Shown here piece after piece: positions 27,501 through 40,859 of a stretch of 64,000 nt of DNA. The stretch is from Malurus cyaneus samueli. Taxonomy: Eukaryota; Chordata; Aves; Passeriformes; Maluridae. The stretch covers positions 8,236,886 through 8,300,885 of the forward strand of contig CM019214.1 in NCBI GenBank assembly GCA_009741485.1. The letters are read 5' to 3'. The notes under the pieces are model-generated. The model worked only from the letters and a program-made list of their open reading frames with translations, had not been told where the DNA came from and ran no database searches. The position numbers and the translations under genes were made by a program. Position 1 is the stretch's first letter; every line of letters starts with the position of its first letter.

Positions 27501-30500
27501 AAAAAGCATTATTCAGCTGGAAGAGAGTTGTCTTTATGCAGTAACAGAAAGGATTATTTTCCTCTTCCTCCATCCAGACCTAAATTTCATTTTAAATAGT
27601 CACTTTTGCAGTAGTACCCTCATTTTGGTTTAGGCTATCAGAAAAACGCAGCAAATACTGAGAAACAGAGTAGCATATATATAATGTAATTTTATTTTTT
27701 AAATGAAATTAGGGGTTTTGTTAAGTTTATAGTTTAATATATTCAGTTATCAAAATAGAATAGTGAAGCTAAGTTTACACCTCAAAGGCAAAATTGTCCA
27801 ATTCAGCCAAATTACCTGTTGCTAAGTATTCATTGTGCAGTAAATTGTTTATGGACATGCCTGTAAATTTTAATGTTTGTCAGCAACTGGCACATCTCAT
27901 ACTATCCTTGATATAGGCTGAGCTTTATTACTCCAGTAAATTAAATTCTTATGTTTTGTTTTGGGTTTTATTTTTAAAATATCATTTATGTCCCAGTTAA
28001 TCCATGAGAAATTACTTCAAATAGTGGATACACTCCAGCAATCCAGGGTGTATAGGGCACATCAACCAACCAATTCAGTAATGAATATATTCATTAGCCA
28101 GCAAAATTACAAAAGATCCCATCAAAAACATATCCAAAACTATTCGTTTTTTTTTATTATCTTTGCTCTGTCTACCAAGACTGACAACATTTCCTCCACC
28201 TAATCACCAATTTAGCTACAGCACAATACAGAAAACTGTCAAAGATGCTGGATTAAACAAGAGGAGGAATTGGACTGTCAGCAACTGCCCCAAGGGAAAC
28301 ACCAACAAAGACAAAACCAGTGCTCTGCTTCACCACAGACTACCCAGATATTACAGCAATCACACAGCATGGAATGAACAGCAGCAACAAAATTAGAATC
28401 ATTTCTTTTTCCTGTTGCCCTTTGTGCTATACACATCTGAGTAAATAAAGTTTATTTTTGCATTTCTAACAAGGCTGTGGGTCACAGTTCCCTCCAAGAG
28501 GATGTTCTCTGCATTGTCCTAATAACTACAGATACTTGTGATCATGTTCTGGATTTAGGGAGTAAATCCTAATTTGCAGACAGACCCTTCTGGAAATAAA
28601 AACAAGCAAATGATCTTTGCTCACTACAATAGCACAAGACACCACATGACATCTGCTGGAGAGTGCTGGAAGTGATTAATATTTGCTTTGTTGAGGGGAC
28701 AGTTTCCAGACACCAGTGGGCTTTGTAGTGATGCCTTTCCCAGAAATTCCAGCCCACCTTGCTCCAACAACTGCTTCTGGGTAAGATCTCAGCACAGAGA
28801 AAATGTATTATTCACCCTGATTAATTTATTATATGCACACAAGCATGAAACAGCTGACCTTACTATTTCTCTCCCAAAGGTCTCAGAGAAAAAAGAGCAC
28901 ACACAGTTGGAGTGTCAAGCAGTATTTCAGAGAGATAAAAAAGCATAAAAAACCCCACATCACAAAACCAACCAAAACCAGATTTCAGGGCCCAAAGAAC
29001 CCCTGCAAGGAGGTCAAAGTTCAGTCAGACCCAGCTCACCCTGGAATAGATACAAATGTCATAAATTCATTTAATACAATGCTTCTGGAAAAGACATACC
29101 ATGAATAATTCTAATGTATTCATTTTGAAGTTTGTTATTTCTGCGCCTTTCACTGACAATGGCACCAAAAAAAATTTGAGTTCACACAAAATGAGAAAAT
29201 AGAAAAAGTAGTTCTGTTGCCAAAAACATTCACTTCTTCCAGAGATAAAAGCACAAATATATTAGTAATGCAAATGCATTCACATCTAAAAAACTAAGTA
29301 TGTTGAAAAGAAAAATGTCAAAGCTGGTGATGCCGAAAAAACAGATTTCTTATTTTGTTTTGGGGGATAAGTCAAAAAAATAGGAATATGAACCTGGACC
29401 TTTCTGTGATACACAAAGTTTCCTAAATGTAGATTGATCTGTAAAAGTGAAAACCTGGAAAATTGGAGACCAGCAAGAAGATATCCCAAGGAAGGATTTT
29501 CACATTGGCATGAATTAGCATTACTGAACAGAACAATGCTGCTGGTTTATACATGATGTCTCTTTATATCATAAGGTCAAATCACTCATTACCATTACAT
29601 TTCAATTTGAATAAAACATCATTTTGACCCACTGGCACCAAGGCCAGTAGATCACTCAGTTTGCAAGTCCACACTAGTCAACTAGGCAGATTTTATCTTA
29701 TGGAATGTACATGGTCCGATTTTCAATCCTTCCCCAAAAGAAAAACTAAATATATATATTTACATATGTTGACAATTTTTAGCACACTCTCCCCTGCATT
29801 GCTTCAGTAGATTGAGCCCTCCTGCCAAACCGTTTATGGCCATAATGTCTGGATGATATCTACTCTAGATTAAAATGCTATATAGAAGCACAAATATGAA
29901 TTTTCTTGAGCAAGCTCGAATATGTTCCTGCTTAAGAACTTCTCTGCAGCTGAGAAGAAAAGCAGAATTCATCTTCCTTGCCCTAATGTACATTCTGCCT
30001 CTGCTGGCATGGGACATGGGATCCAATATTCAGGTACAGAAAGTGAGGAACCCTATTGAAATACTTATATCACTTTCAAATTAAACATACAGACGAGATA
30101 AAGAGCAGAAAAATTATGCCATTACAGTACTCCTACAGTGTTTTTAAATAGGAAAATGTGTTTGTGAAAATACAGTTATAGAATATATTTAATGGAAAAT
30201 ATGAAAAATAATGATGATATTGAATAGTATGAACATGTTCTTGAGTAAGGAAATTATTAAAACTGTAGTAGTTCCTAAGAATTTGTATTAACCTCCCCAG
30301 TGACCCACTGCCTTTCAAGAGCTCCAGTGATTACCTCTGGATTTTCTAACAGCAGACACACAAAGTATTCCAAACTTCCTCCAACATTTCTGAAACAATC
30401 GCTGGGTATTGTTACTATCCCAGAGTGTAACTGGGACAATTTCTCCCAACAAATGCAAGCACTGACTAGCCAGGCCACTGGGCCATTAGACAAGAAATTA

Positions 30501-30950
30501 GAATACAAATAGTGAGCTCCTTCCCTTAGCAGGTCATTAATTTTAGTGTTTTTCCTGTAATATTCAAAGTTTTATGAAGATTTTAGGAACCCAGTAACTC
30601 TCAAGCCCCTTTTCTGGTTTCAAAACTGAATGGAGTTGGCCACTGGTTTGAAATCATTGGAGGAGGAAAGATTAGCAAATGAACAGAGAACAATGGTAGA
30701 AGTGCTGTCCCTTCAGAAACCAGACTAAAACACAAAGAAATTGTTTTTCGCCATCAAACATACAGTAAAATCATACATTATCTCACAGATGACTATAATA
30801 AATCCATATACTATAAACAGTAGGATATTTTCTCATGGATACATGAGTTTTACTAATGTATCTGTAATTAAAGTAATATTTGCTACTATCATACATAAAA
30901 TATAGGTCTTTGGACAGAAAAATAATTGTCACATTATTGCAAAAAATTAC
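21590..30950 (-). other. Intron J-K (9.4 kb)
   Basis: The longest intron in the window. AT-rich. It holds the (GCA)8 tract at 22281-22304 and two minus-strand exon-like open frames (30335-30554 and 27221-27478) that are not needed to join exon J to exon K. No repeat family recognised in the rest. Confidence 0.55.
22281..22304 (+). repeat. (GCA)8 trinucleotide microsatellite
   Basis: Eight perfect GCA units in a GC-richer patch of about 250 bp (22195-22445). In one plus frame it would encode eight Ala, but no gene evidence supports that. A strong plus-strand acceptor-like tract ending TTTCTTGCACAG lies just upstream at about 22185-22197. Confidence 0.9.
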
Positions 30951-31124
30951 CTTGTATGTTAATACTTTCTTGGTATAATTGTGCACCCATAAGATTTTAT
31001 GAGCGATCTTCCCCACTTGGCACTCAACCACAATACAATCCTGAGGCAGAGGTTTCTTCCCTATTCCCTTAAGGCTGAAAATGTTCTGAGTTCCAGCTGT
31101 AACATTTCTCAGAGTAAGCCTTCC
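30951..31124 (-). CDS. CFAP47: CFAP47 exon J (domain end and start of the next)
   Basis: A 174-bp, phase 0-0 exon of 58 codons. The acceptor is TTTCTTTGTCATAG|GGA and the donor TACAAG|GTAATT. It opens GRLTLRNVTAGTQNIFSL, passes through LKGIGKKPLPQD (the end of one ASH domain; the G-x-GKKPL block is strongly family-like) and continues CIVVECQVGKIAHKILWVHN to KKVLTYK, the first strands of the following domain. Its phase-0 end matches exon K 9.4 kb away. Confidence 0.94.
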
Positions 31125-32544
31125 CTATGACAAAGAAAGGAGAAAAAAAGAAAGTTTCAGCACTGTACAAGTCCCCTTTGGCTGCCAAAGCAACTCCTTT
31201 AGTCTATTAATCTTAAATCTAAGTGTCAAAGTGTGCTTACAAGAAAGGGCTCCGACTGACTTTCCTAGTTCTTAAGTAAACTCCATTGCTAAACAGAGAA
31301 GTAAACCAGAGAAACAAAATATTTAATATTTTTTTTTCTAAATTATGAAATTCAACAATATAATGTTTTCTAGGTTTTATGCTTCTTGGCTTCTTCTTGA
31401 AAAACGTTTTTCAAACGTCTCCAAGAACGTGTTCTCACACCTCCTTGCCTCATATAATATTTAACTTTGTCATTGAGTGTTCTTCACCTGTCTTATGAGG
31501 AGCAGCTGAGGAAATAATGAGGTTCAGATTAGATATTAGAAAGAGGTTTTTACTGAAAGAGTGGTTAGGCATTGGAATAAGTTGCCCAGGAAGGTGAAGT
31601 CACCATCTCTAGTAATGTTCAAGAGGCATTTATAACTTGGGATATGATTTAGAGGTGACTGTGGTGGTGTTGGGTTGACAGCTGAGCTAGATAACCTTGG
31701 AGGTCTCTTCCAACCTGGATGATTTTGTGATTCAGCTAAAATATTGTCCATAAACATTTGTCATCAAAGGATTAAGGGCTTTTGGCTTTTAATAATTTTA
31801 TAATACTGGATTCCTAAGCTGTGTTGTATTTAGTTGGTAACACATGCAGAAGGGTTATTTATGTTTCAAAGAGCATTTTTTTTGTGTGTTTGGCAATTTA
31901 CATATTTCAACAGCTATTTGCAGTCAAAATCTCTCAGCTGGGAAACAGACAAAACCACAAATACTGCTTCTTGCTAAAGGTGTCATAGCCTTTGCTTGTC
32001 ATTTTAGCATTTGGAATAATAATTACTCTGATGGCAAAAGCAGCTGTGGAATGGTGCTTAACTTCCAACAGAAATTATTTTACTAAAAGTACACATCACA
32101 TAAATGCATTTGTGATGCATGCACTCAATGAGAAATACTCAATGTCAGTATTTAATTACTTACATCATGAAATATGATTTAATAAATGTATTTAAATTCA
32201 GACTAACAATGTCTATTTTTGTGACAAAATACAGACTTTTTACAGAGTAACTGTAGGATTAATGGACTAGTAGAAATTAATAGTATTGATGGATTTAATT
32301 GAACATGAAATAAAGAAGAGATGAGAACTGGTGGTGGGGAAATCTGTCATGCCTAATCTTAAGGTTTACAAAGTTAGTTCATTTGGGCTTTTATTTCAGA
32401 TAGCAGGAAATATTAACATTTCTTTCTCTCAAGCAGATACTTTAATATTAGCAACTGTCTAAACACTTCCACAATTTGGATACTGCTGATAATTTTCTGG
32501 GTAGAGACATCCTTTATAAATGTTCAACCTAATTTCTCTCTTAC
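31125..32544 (-). other. Intron I-J (1.4 kb)
   Basis: Contains a CR1 tail at 31486-31738; the rest is AT-rich without recognisable content. Confidence 0.6.
31486..31738 (+). mobile_element. CR1 LINE 3' end, plus orientation, internally deleted
   Basis: Starts with CACCTGTCTTATGAGGAGCA (end of the CR1 ORF2 region), jumps across a deletion, then follows the 3' UTR: TTAGATATTAGAAAGAGGTT, GTTGCCCAGGAAGGTGAAGT, CACCATCTCTAGTAATGTTC and the terminal GGTCTCTTCCAACCTGGATG followed by a TTTTGTGATTC end. It is 5'-truncated and non-coding. The preserved terminal repeat marks the true insertion end near 31738. Confidence 0.85.
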
Positions 32545-32688
32545 CCTTATTATACACTCAGCAACCGGCTTGAACGTGAGGGAATACTGGACTGTTTCAC
32601 CCACAGGCACATTTAGTGCAGAAGGGCCATAAAAACAGTGTCCTTCCAAAATTGCTTCAAACTTCCAGTCTTCACTGGACATATTACT
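32545..32688 (-). CDS. CFAP47: CFAP47 exon I (start of an ASH domain)
   Basis: A 144-bp, phase 0-0 exon of 48 codons. The acceptor is ATTTTATTTCAG|AGT and the donor ATAAGG|GTAAGA. It begins SNMSSEDWKFEAILEGHCF and ends TVQYSLTFKPVAECIIR. The DWKFEAILEG strand, the GPSALNVPVGETVQ turn and YSLTFKP are the family's canonical order. It continues seamlessly from exon H (EIPI-SNMSSEDW) into exon J (ECIIR-GRLTLRN). Confidence 0.93.
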
Positions 32689-33648
32689 CTGAAATAAAAT
32701 CAAAGATGTAAATTAGATGATGCATTTAAGTGTTTTAATGTGCACGTCAGCTTTCACTTGCAGCTATCACCAAATCAGAGCACAGCATTCATTTGCTCCA
32801 AGTACTGGCTCAAAGCACTTCTGGGGAGAATAAAAACAGTGTTTTTTAAAAATAAAATAAGGTAATAATAAATCTGTTAATCCTGGCAGCCAGAGGTACA
32901 GAACCCATATTATCAGTAGCAATCCTGTCAGCAGGAATACTCATTAGAAGAACAAGCATGATCCAGGCTAATGGTCAAAATGGAATTTATCAGTATCACT
33001 ATAAACATTTACAGGTATCTTTAGGGTGCTGGTCAATGCTTGCTAAAATTCTGTTCCTATTTCATCTGTAGAAAATCTTAGTGTAGCCTTCTGAACTGAT
33101 GCAACTCATTTGGCCACTGACAATGTTACAGGATCAGTCTGCTTATGAACTGAGACCTCCATATCCAAAGGAGAATTTACAGTCCTGTGCTCTCAGAATC
33201 TGGTCTTTTGAGAGACCAAACTACATTAAAGAATGCCTGTCCTGAGCAGCATGAGCCTGAACCTATTGAAGAAACATGTTCATATTGCATCCAGATGTAT
33301 CACAAAACTGATTATGGTTGAAAGTGAGATATTTTGTAATACATGCTTAGAGGTTTAAAAATAGAAAAACTAAGGATAAAAATAGCAAAACTAAAACTAG
33401 TTAGCCTCCTAGTAATTGAAAGAACCAAGATGACCAAACATCCGCTCTGAAAAAGAAAAATAAGATTAACACTCATCTGAAAGATAAAATAAACTGTCAT
33501 TCTTGAGCTTATATATGCCTTGTCAAATAGAGAAGATTAGTTTGATCTATGAAAATAGGAAGTAATCTTTTGACCCATAATGGTTTTCATCCATAGAAAA
33601 TAGTATATTAACATCAGAAACAAGCAATGGATTTGAGAGAATGAAGAT

Positions 33649-33694
33649 GATATATCTATATATATCATATCTATATAATATATATATATATATA
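33649..33694. repeat. AT dinucleotide microsatellite, imperfect
   Basis: About 46 bp of TA/TC-TA units (TATATATC then TATATATATATA). Simple sequence able to form self-complementary hairpins; no other meaning seen. Confidence 0.85.
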
Positions 33695-34761
33695 ACTGAA
33701 TATACTCCAGTCTTTGTTACTTCCATGAAAGTCTACAGAGCAGAAACAAAGAGCCTGTGGTCCAAGAACTAGCCCAGAGCTACCCACACTGCAGCATTAT
33801 ATACCTAAGGTTTGATTAATATGTATGATTGATGCTCCAGTGTGAACTGTTAAAAGGTAAATTTCCCAGTAGCTGAGCACATATGCCTGCTTGGAATGTT
33901 GATGTTTGTGTAGTGCCTCAGTTTTACAAAAAACTTTGATCACCACATCTCCAATTCTGTAATAATAATTACATCAGCTCTGGTAGAAAACATAAAAGGA
34001 AAAAGCATGCCAAGGATAAAATGAAAGGGGAAAAAAAGACAACAAAAGTCTTTTTTTTATTATCATGCTTTTTTTCTCCACAATATCAGGAACAACTTTA
34101 TCCTTTAGAAAACCATCTTGGGAAGCTTTAAAATTGGCACGTCATCACTCTCTGCTAATCTGACATTTTAAAAGTTGGGATAGAGGAAAAACATCATCAG
34201 GATTGGTCTAGGTTCTAGAGGAGGACAGTGAAAATTTGGGTGCTTAAGTTGTTTGATTTTCAGTGACTTCTATTACAATTGGTATCAGATGTTTTCCTTA
34301 TCCAGAGTAGTGATGATTACATCAATATGCAGCAGAAATATTTCTTCCTTATCTCTAACACAAAATTTTGTCATCAGGAGAAATGCAGTTGACAAACATG
34401 GTCATTTAGACATTCTTTTATAACGAATCCTCCTAGCACCGCATGAATTTGCTAAAAGTATCTTCTAAAAAAGATATTAAGGTCAACTACAAACATTAGA
34501 AAATTTAAAGAATTTATTTGTAGAATTCTACTTCCTTATACTTGTTCATTAACAGTTTTAATTGATTAATCATCTAATTCCTACAGGATCTCTAATGCTA
34601 AGGGAGTCAGAATCTCCTCACAGACACAACCCAAGGTACAGACTAAGGCTCCATGTATTGGACCTACACCTGGAGAGTCTGAAAGGGAATAGATGGAACA
34701 GTTACATTCATCTCATGCTTGAGAAAATCACGGAAACTTCAAAATCACAGATCACAGATCT

Positions 34762-34925
34762 CAGACTCAGCTGGGTTCTTATTCTGGTTCTGTCACTGAT
34801 TCACTGCATAGCTTTAAGGAAACCAGCTGACCATTTAATTTGCTCCACTTCTAAAGTATTCCACCTAACACACGTCATGACTGTTAGTTTGCTTGTGTCT
34901 GTAAAAAGTGCTTGGAGCACTAAAT
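34762..34925 (+). mobile_element. Ancient MIR/CORE-type SINE remnant
   Basis: The plus strand carries CAGCTGGGTTCTTATTCTGG followed by TTCTGTCACTGATTCACTGC, a weak counterpart of the MIR core (tctgccactyactagctgtg type), and later TGTAAAAAGTGCTTGGAGCA, resembling the TGTAAAGYGCTTTGAG block of amniote CORE-SINEs. Intervening sequence is too diverged to align by eye. If right, it predates birds. A profile search against Dfam MIR models would decide. Confidence 0.45.
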
Positions 34926-35916
34926 ATTTGGTCCAAGAAACTACTTTTATCAGATTGAACAACCCCATCCTCACTTCCACAATGAGTATGTCTTTCTCCA
35001 TGGAATATTGCAAAGTTGAAAATCTTAAATTACAAATACAATATTGATAATAAACAATATTATGGGAAAAAAATGGGAAAATTTCTGATAGATGGAGAAG
35101 CTCAAGCTAGAACGAGTGTACATTGAAATGTAAAGTATCTAACTCATAAAAAGAATAACACACATTTCTAATATAGAACATGAAAGCAAGCTCGTGAAAA
35201 AAAATTATGTACAGCTACAAAATTAAGCCTAGGATGTAAAAAGACAGGAACAACTTTACATGTTTATATTTGTTTGTCTATCGATGTTTGACACTGCAAT
35301 TTTAGGGCATAACATTTTGGTCACATAAGTGATATTTGCTGACCATGTATTTGCATTTCACAGAGACATGAACAGACACACATTTCCTCTCTCTCAGGCA
35401 GAGTATATGCTCCTGTTGGGGTACTTCTTACTTACTTTTTAAGAAAATGTGCAAGACTTAAAGGTATAAAAACATGACTCCCTGCATGACATTTAAAAGC
35501 ACATACGTAGAAACACACTGTCTATTGCGACATTTTTTAGCTATATGTAATCTTGTTCTTCTATTTCATTGCTCAGCATCTCTCTTTTTTTTCTTCAGAA
35601 ATAGTGTATTTATTCCCTAGATTAAATACTTACTTTTTTCATTTTCATCGTGATAACATCATTAAATAGACCAATGATTGTCAGCAGAGAAATATCAGAA
35701 TTAAGCCCATAAAATTAGTAAGTAATTTGAAGTAAATTATTTTTCCCAATAAGCTTTATATTATCACCCACATGGACTTTGAGAAAAAATGCTCAAGTCA
35801 GTATTTACACACGTTTCTGCATTTCAGAACTGTAAATTTTGACAGCATTGATCTGCAATCCAGGTTTTTTTAAATCCTAAATCACGGTTTTGTTTGCAGT
35901 CGTAGAGTGAACTTAC

Positions 35917-36113
35917 AATTGGAATTTCCTGAGTCACCGTCTGGTAAGCTGGACTTACAAACTCAAGCTGAGCATCAGCATGCTCTGCGTGCACCACACA
36001 CTCAATCTCATAGACACGAACATCATAGGAGGACTTGAGAATAATCTGGCAGCGGTAGCAACCAGCACGACGAGGAGTGAATTTTATAGGGAACTCAACT
36101 GTATCAATTATAC
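35917..36113 (-). CDS. CFAP47: CFAP47 exon H (ASH domain strands and linker)
   Basis: A 197-bp exon: two bases and 65 codons, ending in phase 0. The acceptor tract is T-rich, ending TTTTTTTTTAG|GT; the donor is CAATT|GTAAGT. The protein shows IIDTVEFPIKFTPRRAGCYR, CQIILKSSYDVRVYEIECVV and ends FVSPAYQTVTQEIPI. The F-P-I-x-F-T-P-R-R-A-G motif followed by the C/Y-x-C strand is the signature late half of an ASH domain, and the IP-I ending is the typical start of the next domain. One of the clearest exons here. Confidence 0.93.
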
Positions 36114-39100
36114 CTAAAAAAAAACAAAAAAAAAACAAACAAAAAAATTTGTGATGTTGTAAAGTTTTCAGAAATATTGAATTCACAAGCAGCATCTGAA
36201 GAAGTTTCTAAGAAACTGTAGGGGAGTCTCCCCAGCAGTACAGGCAAAAATTTCAAAGAAACAATGGAATTTTTAGGAGTGTTACAATCTAAGTTAGTTT
36301 CCTAAAAAACCATTATATTTATTAAATTTATTTTTAAAAAACATTATATATTTTTGTTGGTTTAAAAGTACACAGAGAGAGGTATTTTACAAGATCTCTT
36401 AAATCTAGTAGAAGACTTTAACAAACTTTAATTTCTGCAAATATTTTTAAAAGTATCCAAGCTGCTACACTTTTGCCAACAGCTACCAGAGATATCAGTG
36501 ATAGGGTAGTATACTTGCTCACTGTCCCCAACGATAACTAAAATTCTCTTAAAGGGAGTAGTTTTCATGACAACTTTTTAGACTTTTTTCTATGCCAAAT
36601 TTTGGCTTATTTTCTGATTATATGTATGATAACTAGATTCAAACTATTCTGATATCTTCAATGACAACTACTGAATTTTGAAAGTGCAATCAGTATTCAT
36701 TTACAATGCTGCTCATTCTATTCCACCCAGTGGTGCTCCTCATGTATTCAGGACTCACCTTTCTGAAAATGAGCACCCAAATAAAGTTTTTTTTAGCCTT
36801 ATGTCATCATGCCTTCAGGTTTTCCAGGGGAAAAAACCCTCAAGTTCAAGAGACAAATCATACGGAGTGACACTGTTCATCTTTCAACATTAGTAGACTA
36901 CCAGAAATATTATAAATTGCACTTCAGGTTTAACCCTCTCTGAAATAATTAGTTTGTTCTCTTTTAAAGACAAGATTAATGGCCTGGTAATTTTTAATTA
37001 TTACTATTTTGTTCTATTTTATCACTGACTTATTATCCCCATGGGCTATCTTCCACAGGAGTGACCTGACTTTGTCAGTTATGCAGGGAATTAAACCGTC
37101 TTTTCCATTTTTCAGTTCATTGGTACAGTCTCTGTTCACAAGATTTAAAGCTGTTGAAACAAAATGTTTACTTTAAAGTACACATTTTAAACACTTGCTT
37201 TTCAAGTTAAAGGAGATGTTTAAATGTGTATTTTAAGAAAGATAATACAGTGTACTGAAAGATCAAAAATATTTCTGCCTGAGTTTTACTTTCTTGCATT
37301 AAATAGAAATTTCAATTACTAATAACTAGGGTTATTTTTCCCTGAGTAGGACCTATTTTTGAAATGCACATTTTCAATCAGAAATTCCTGTTATAGAAAA
37401 ATTTAAAAAGAAAAAACATGAAAAGTACATTCCATAATTATAATAATTAATATGGCTCTACTTTGGTAAAAAATTGGTTTATATGGATTTAAAAAAACAC
37501 ATTTAAGAATAAGTCAGTTAAATTGCTTAAATATTAAGCTCAATTACAATGAATGAAAAGGAAAGCAAGTAAATTGGTTAGGTTTATTTAACATGATAAG
37601 TATCTTTTGCAATAATACATGGTTTCTCCAAACTGAAATAACTATCAGATATAATTTGCCTTCAAATTATAGGTTAAGATTGACCTTTTCCCCTGAAAAA
37701 TCTTTTTCATGTTGATTTTAAATACCATACAGTAAACTGGGTTTGAACAAGCTTAGCTTGTTTTCTTCTCTCAATCTCATAAGACATTCAACCAAGATTA
37801 GTCTAGGGATACATTCAAAGATTTAATGAACATAATCCATGGGGTCACAACTGGCCTAAAAATTTCTGAGCCAAAAGTGTTAACAGTAAGCCATGGGCAT
37901 CATTTATTTGATTTCCACATAACAGGAAGCAGAGCCTGCATCCATCAGAAAGAATCAAGCTGTAAGCATTTCTTCAACAGTGAAAAGTCAGGCAGAACAA
38001 TACAGGGCTTTGCTACAGTTTCCATCCCTACACAGGATATTTATTGTTTGACAGTGAAACATTCCATGGGAAATGAGCCGACAGTTTTATTTTCTAGATT
38101 TATGTCTGACAAATGCCACAGAAAACATTCACTCGATCATATTGGGTTTTGTTGTGAAACAGTTGTCCAAAGAGGAGTATTTGCAAAAACTAAACTTTTG
38201 CTGTCCAATGTTAACCACACATTCTTGGAAAATTAAATTACAGCACAGAGGCACTGGTCACATTCTCTTGCAACTGCCTGGCACCTTGTGCCATTTACTT
38301 GCAAAAAAAAAAAACCCACGATCTGATCACCACTTGGAACTAACAAAGTTCATCTCTTCTGTTTCTTAAAAATCTTATAACTTGTCATTTTAGACGTGAC
38401 TGAATTTAAAGCAAGTCTTCTAACTGCATCAGCCAACAAACAGTAACATTTCAAAGAAAAGTAGTGACAGTGTTTTGACATTAAAATTTAAGAAAAAAAT
38501 GTATCCTGTAAGGCAGTAATAATGGCCCTTAGTAATCATTGTTTAGCCTTATTACAAATTGTGGGAGGATGAAATAGAAATTGTGGGAATAAAAATAGAA
38601 ATGCCACTTTTCCATATCCCAGTCTGTTGCCATAATTTCTGAAGGTAGGAAAGTAGGGGCCTTCAGCAGTTAGTCAACTAACTGCACATCATATTAGCTT
38701 TTGTTCAGCAATGACAGTTCTATGTATTCAGAATTGCAAAGCTGAATTTCTCACTGAACTTATATCAGCCTCTGAAACTCTGTATGTGTCACAAACAAAG
38801 GGTTAAATTACCGTGAAGACTGGATTTGCAGGTATGGACTTGAAGAAGGTTAAATCAGCAACTGTAATGAAGAGCCAGACTTTTCTGACTTCTGCTTATA
38901 CATCAGGCTTTCAAATGAGCTCATCTGAATTAGAAAATCACTTGACACAGTAGTTTTGAAAAAAAACAACTGCTCTTTTATATCCCTTATTGAGTGCTGA
39001 TAAATTTTGTATTTTTTGCTGCCACTGTGTGTGTTTATTTGCTGATTTTCTTATCTTAATAAAACAGATTTGTAGAAGAGTTTCTAAAAAACCTACTAAC

Positions 39101-40228
39101 TGGTTATTTGTTCCTTTTTTCCCATATAAATACAGTACACCATTACATATCTAAACAACCATTACATATCTAAATAGTTAAATACATTTAATCAGAAAAG
39201 GAAGATCTACTGGGGAAAAAAGAGTGAGAGCAGGTTTTCCTTGACTTATCTAAAATGGAAATGGGGAACACTCTTTTCAATATCTTGCTATGAATACTCA
39301 GCAGCCGTGAGGAGCCAGTGAGGAGCTGTGTGGCACTACAATGAAATAGTTGTAGGGAGTTGGTTGTTCAATAGTCATTGCCCCAAATATTTGTGAAAAA
39401 TACTCAAAAGCATTTTAGAACAATCTGAATTAATTAACTCTACGAACAATTATTGAGAAAGCAGCAAATATCTAACAATTCTTGATAGTTCTTTAGAGAA
39501 AGATTTTTCATCATTCACTATGGAGGAAAGAAAAAAAAAAGAGAACTTTTCTTGGATATTCTTTGCAAATATAACAGCAGAAAGCCAATACTGTCAAATC
39601 CTGCAAGAGGCAACAGAACTTCAATATTAGCTTTTGATACTGAATCTAAATAAGTTAGCAAGATGGAATAACATTTTTCATTGAAAATACGTGTGAGCTT
39701 TTATTTATTTATGGACAATTTTGATGTGAAATAGTATAACAAAGCCATTAAAAAAAACAGTTTCAGTTCTTTGTTTTTTCATGTTTATTTTTATAAACTA
39801 GGAAAAAACCTAAGCCATATGGCATGACAAAAAGCATTCCCAGTGCATATTTGGCTTAGAAAAACTCAATAATGTACATGATAATGAAATACAGGAAGTG
39901 TTTATCAGGACATTCTTGCTTAGGTGCACATCCATTTGAAAATTAAAATCTACCATTACCTTATAGAACTGCACAAACCTATCATTACTCATGGAAAATA
40001 TTTGTGTATTTATCATTACATGAGCAGAGCTGTATTCGAATATTAAAAGATACAAGGTATGGATAGTACTGATGAGCTGCTGCAATGCTTTAGAACAGCA
40101 ATTGCTATCAATCACTTACTCCCATATATTTTCTTTCCTTTAAAAAATTTCTAGTCCAAGGGTGTTGCTATGAGGTTTCCTGCTTATAGTACAAGTGGCT
40201 ATCTAAAGTCATTCAAGGCAGAAGATTG

Positions 40229-40249
40229 CAAAACAAAACAAAACAAAAA

Positions 40250-40310
<61 letters not shown>
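40229..40310. repeat. (AAAAC)n followed by a 60-base A run
   Basis: AAAACAAAAC-type units at 40229-40250 grade into 60 uninterrupted A at 40251-40310. The lysine-only frame across it is meaningless. CR1 does not end in poly(A), so this is either simple-sequence expansion or the tail of an otherwise unrecognisable retroposed RNA; its exact length is unreliable. Confidence 0.9.
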
Positions 40311-40312
<2 letters not shown>

Positions 40313-40859
40313 TATGAAAGGAAGAAAACCAAATAAACAGGAAGCCTTTTTTATAAAGTATTTGGATGCTGTAGTATCGATGAACTGTCACAGGCAGCTG
40401 TGTGAGGTGCTCTGTGTCAGGAACTTTTATGTTTCCGTCACTCAAAGCAAATGTCAGTGTCATGTTAACATAAAGATATAACCTATTCCAGAAAATTCAA
40501 GGCCTTCCTAAATCTGGGATAAATACTTATGTAATACCACATGACATATTATTGGATGTTTATCTTAGCATTAGAATTTTACCAAATAATTATTATATTA
40601 AGTCCTAACTCAACAATTGGAGACAAAGTCTGTATCTCAGGAAGGCTTCCACTTTCTTTTTTAAAAGACTGAGTAGTAGAAAGTTTTTTGTTTCTCTTGA
40701 GTTTGTTCATATTTAATACACCTCTCATTCACATAATTTTACAGGTACCATAAATTGTTCCATTACAAATCTCTGTCTTATTTAGAAAGTGCTGCGCTTT
40801 CTGAATAGAGCACTTAACAGTCTTTATAGTCACACATCTTTTCCCTTTTTAAATAATTA

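Larger units (their letters stand above)
32689..35916 (-). other. Intron H-I (3.2 kb)
   Basis: Contains an old MIR-like SINE (34762-34925) and an AT dinucleotide tract (33649-33694). The 161-residue plus-strand frame at 34562-35047 spans the SINE and is not coding. Confidence 0.55.

Noticed and set aside
34562..35047. 161-residue plus-strand frame
   Set aside because: Crosses the MIR-like SINE remnant; no domain and no splice context.
40170..40481. Open frames with long Lys or Phe runs across the A tract
   Set aside because: Entirely produced by the 60-A simple repeat.
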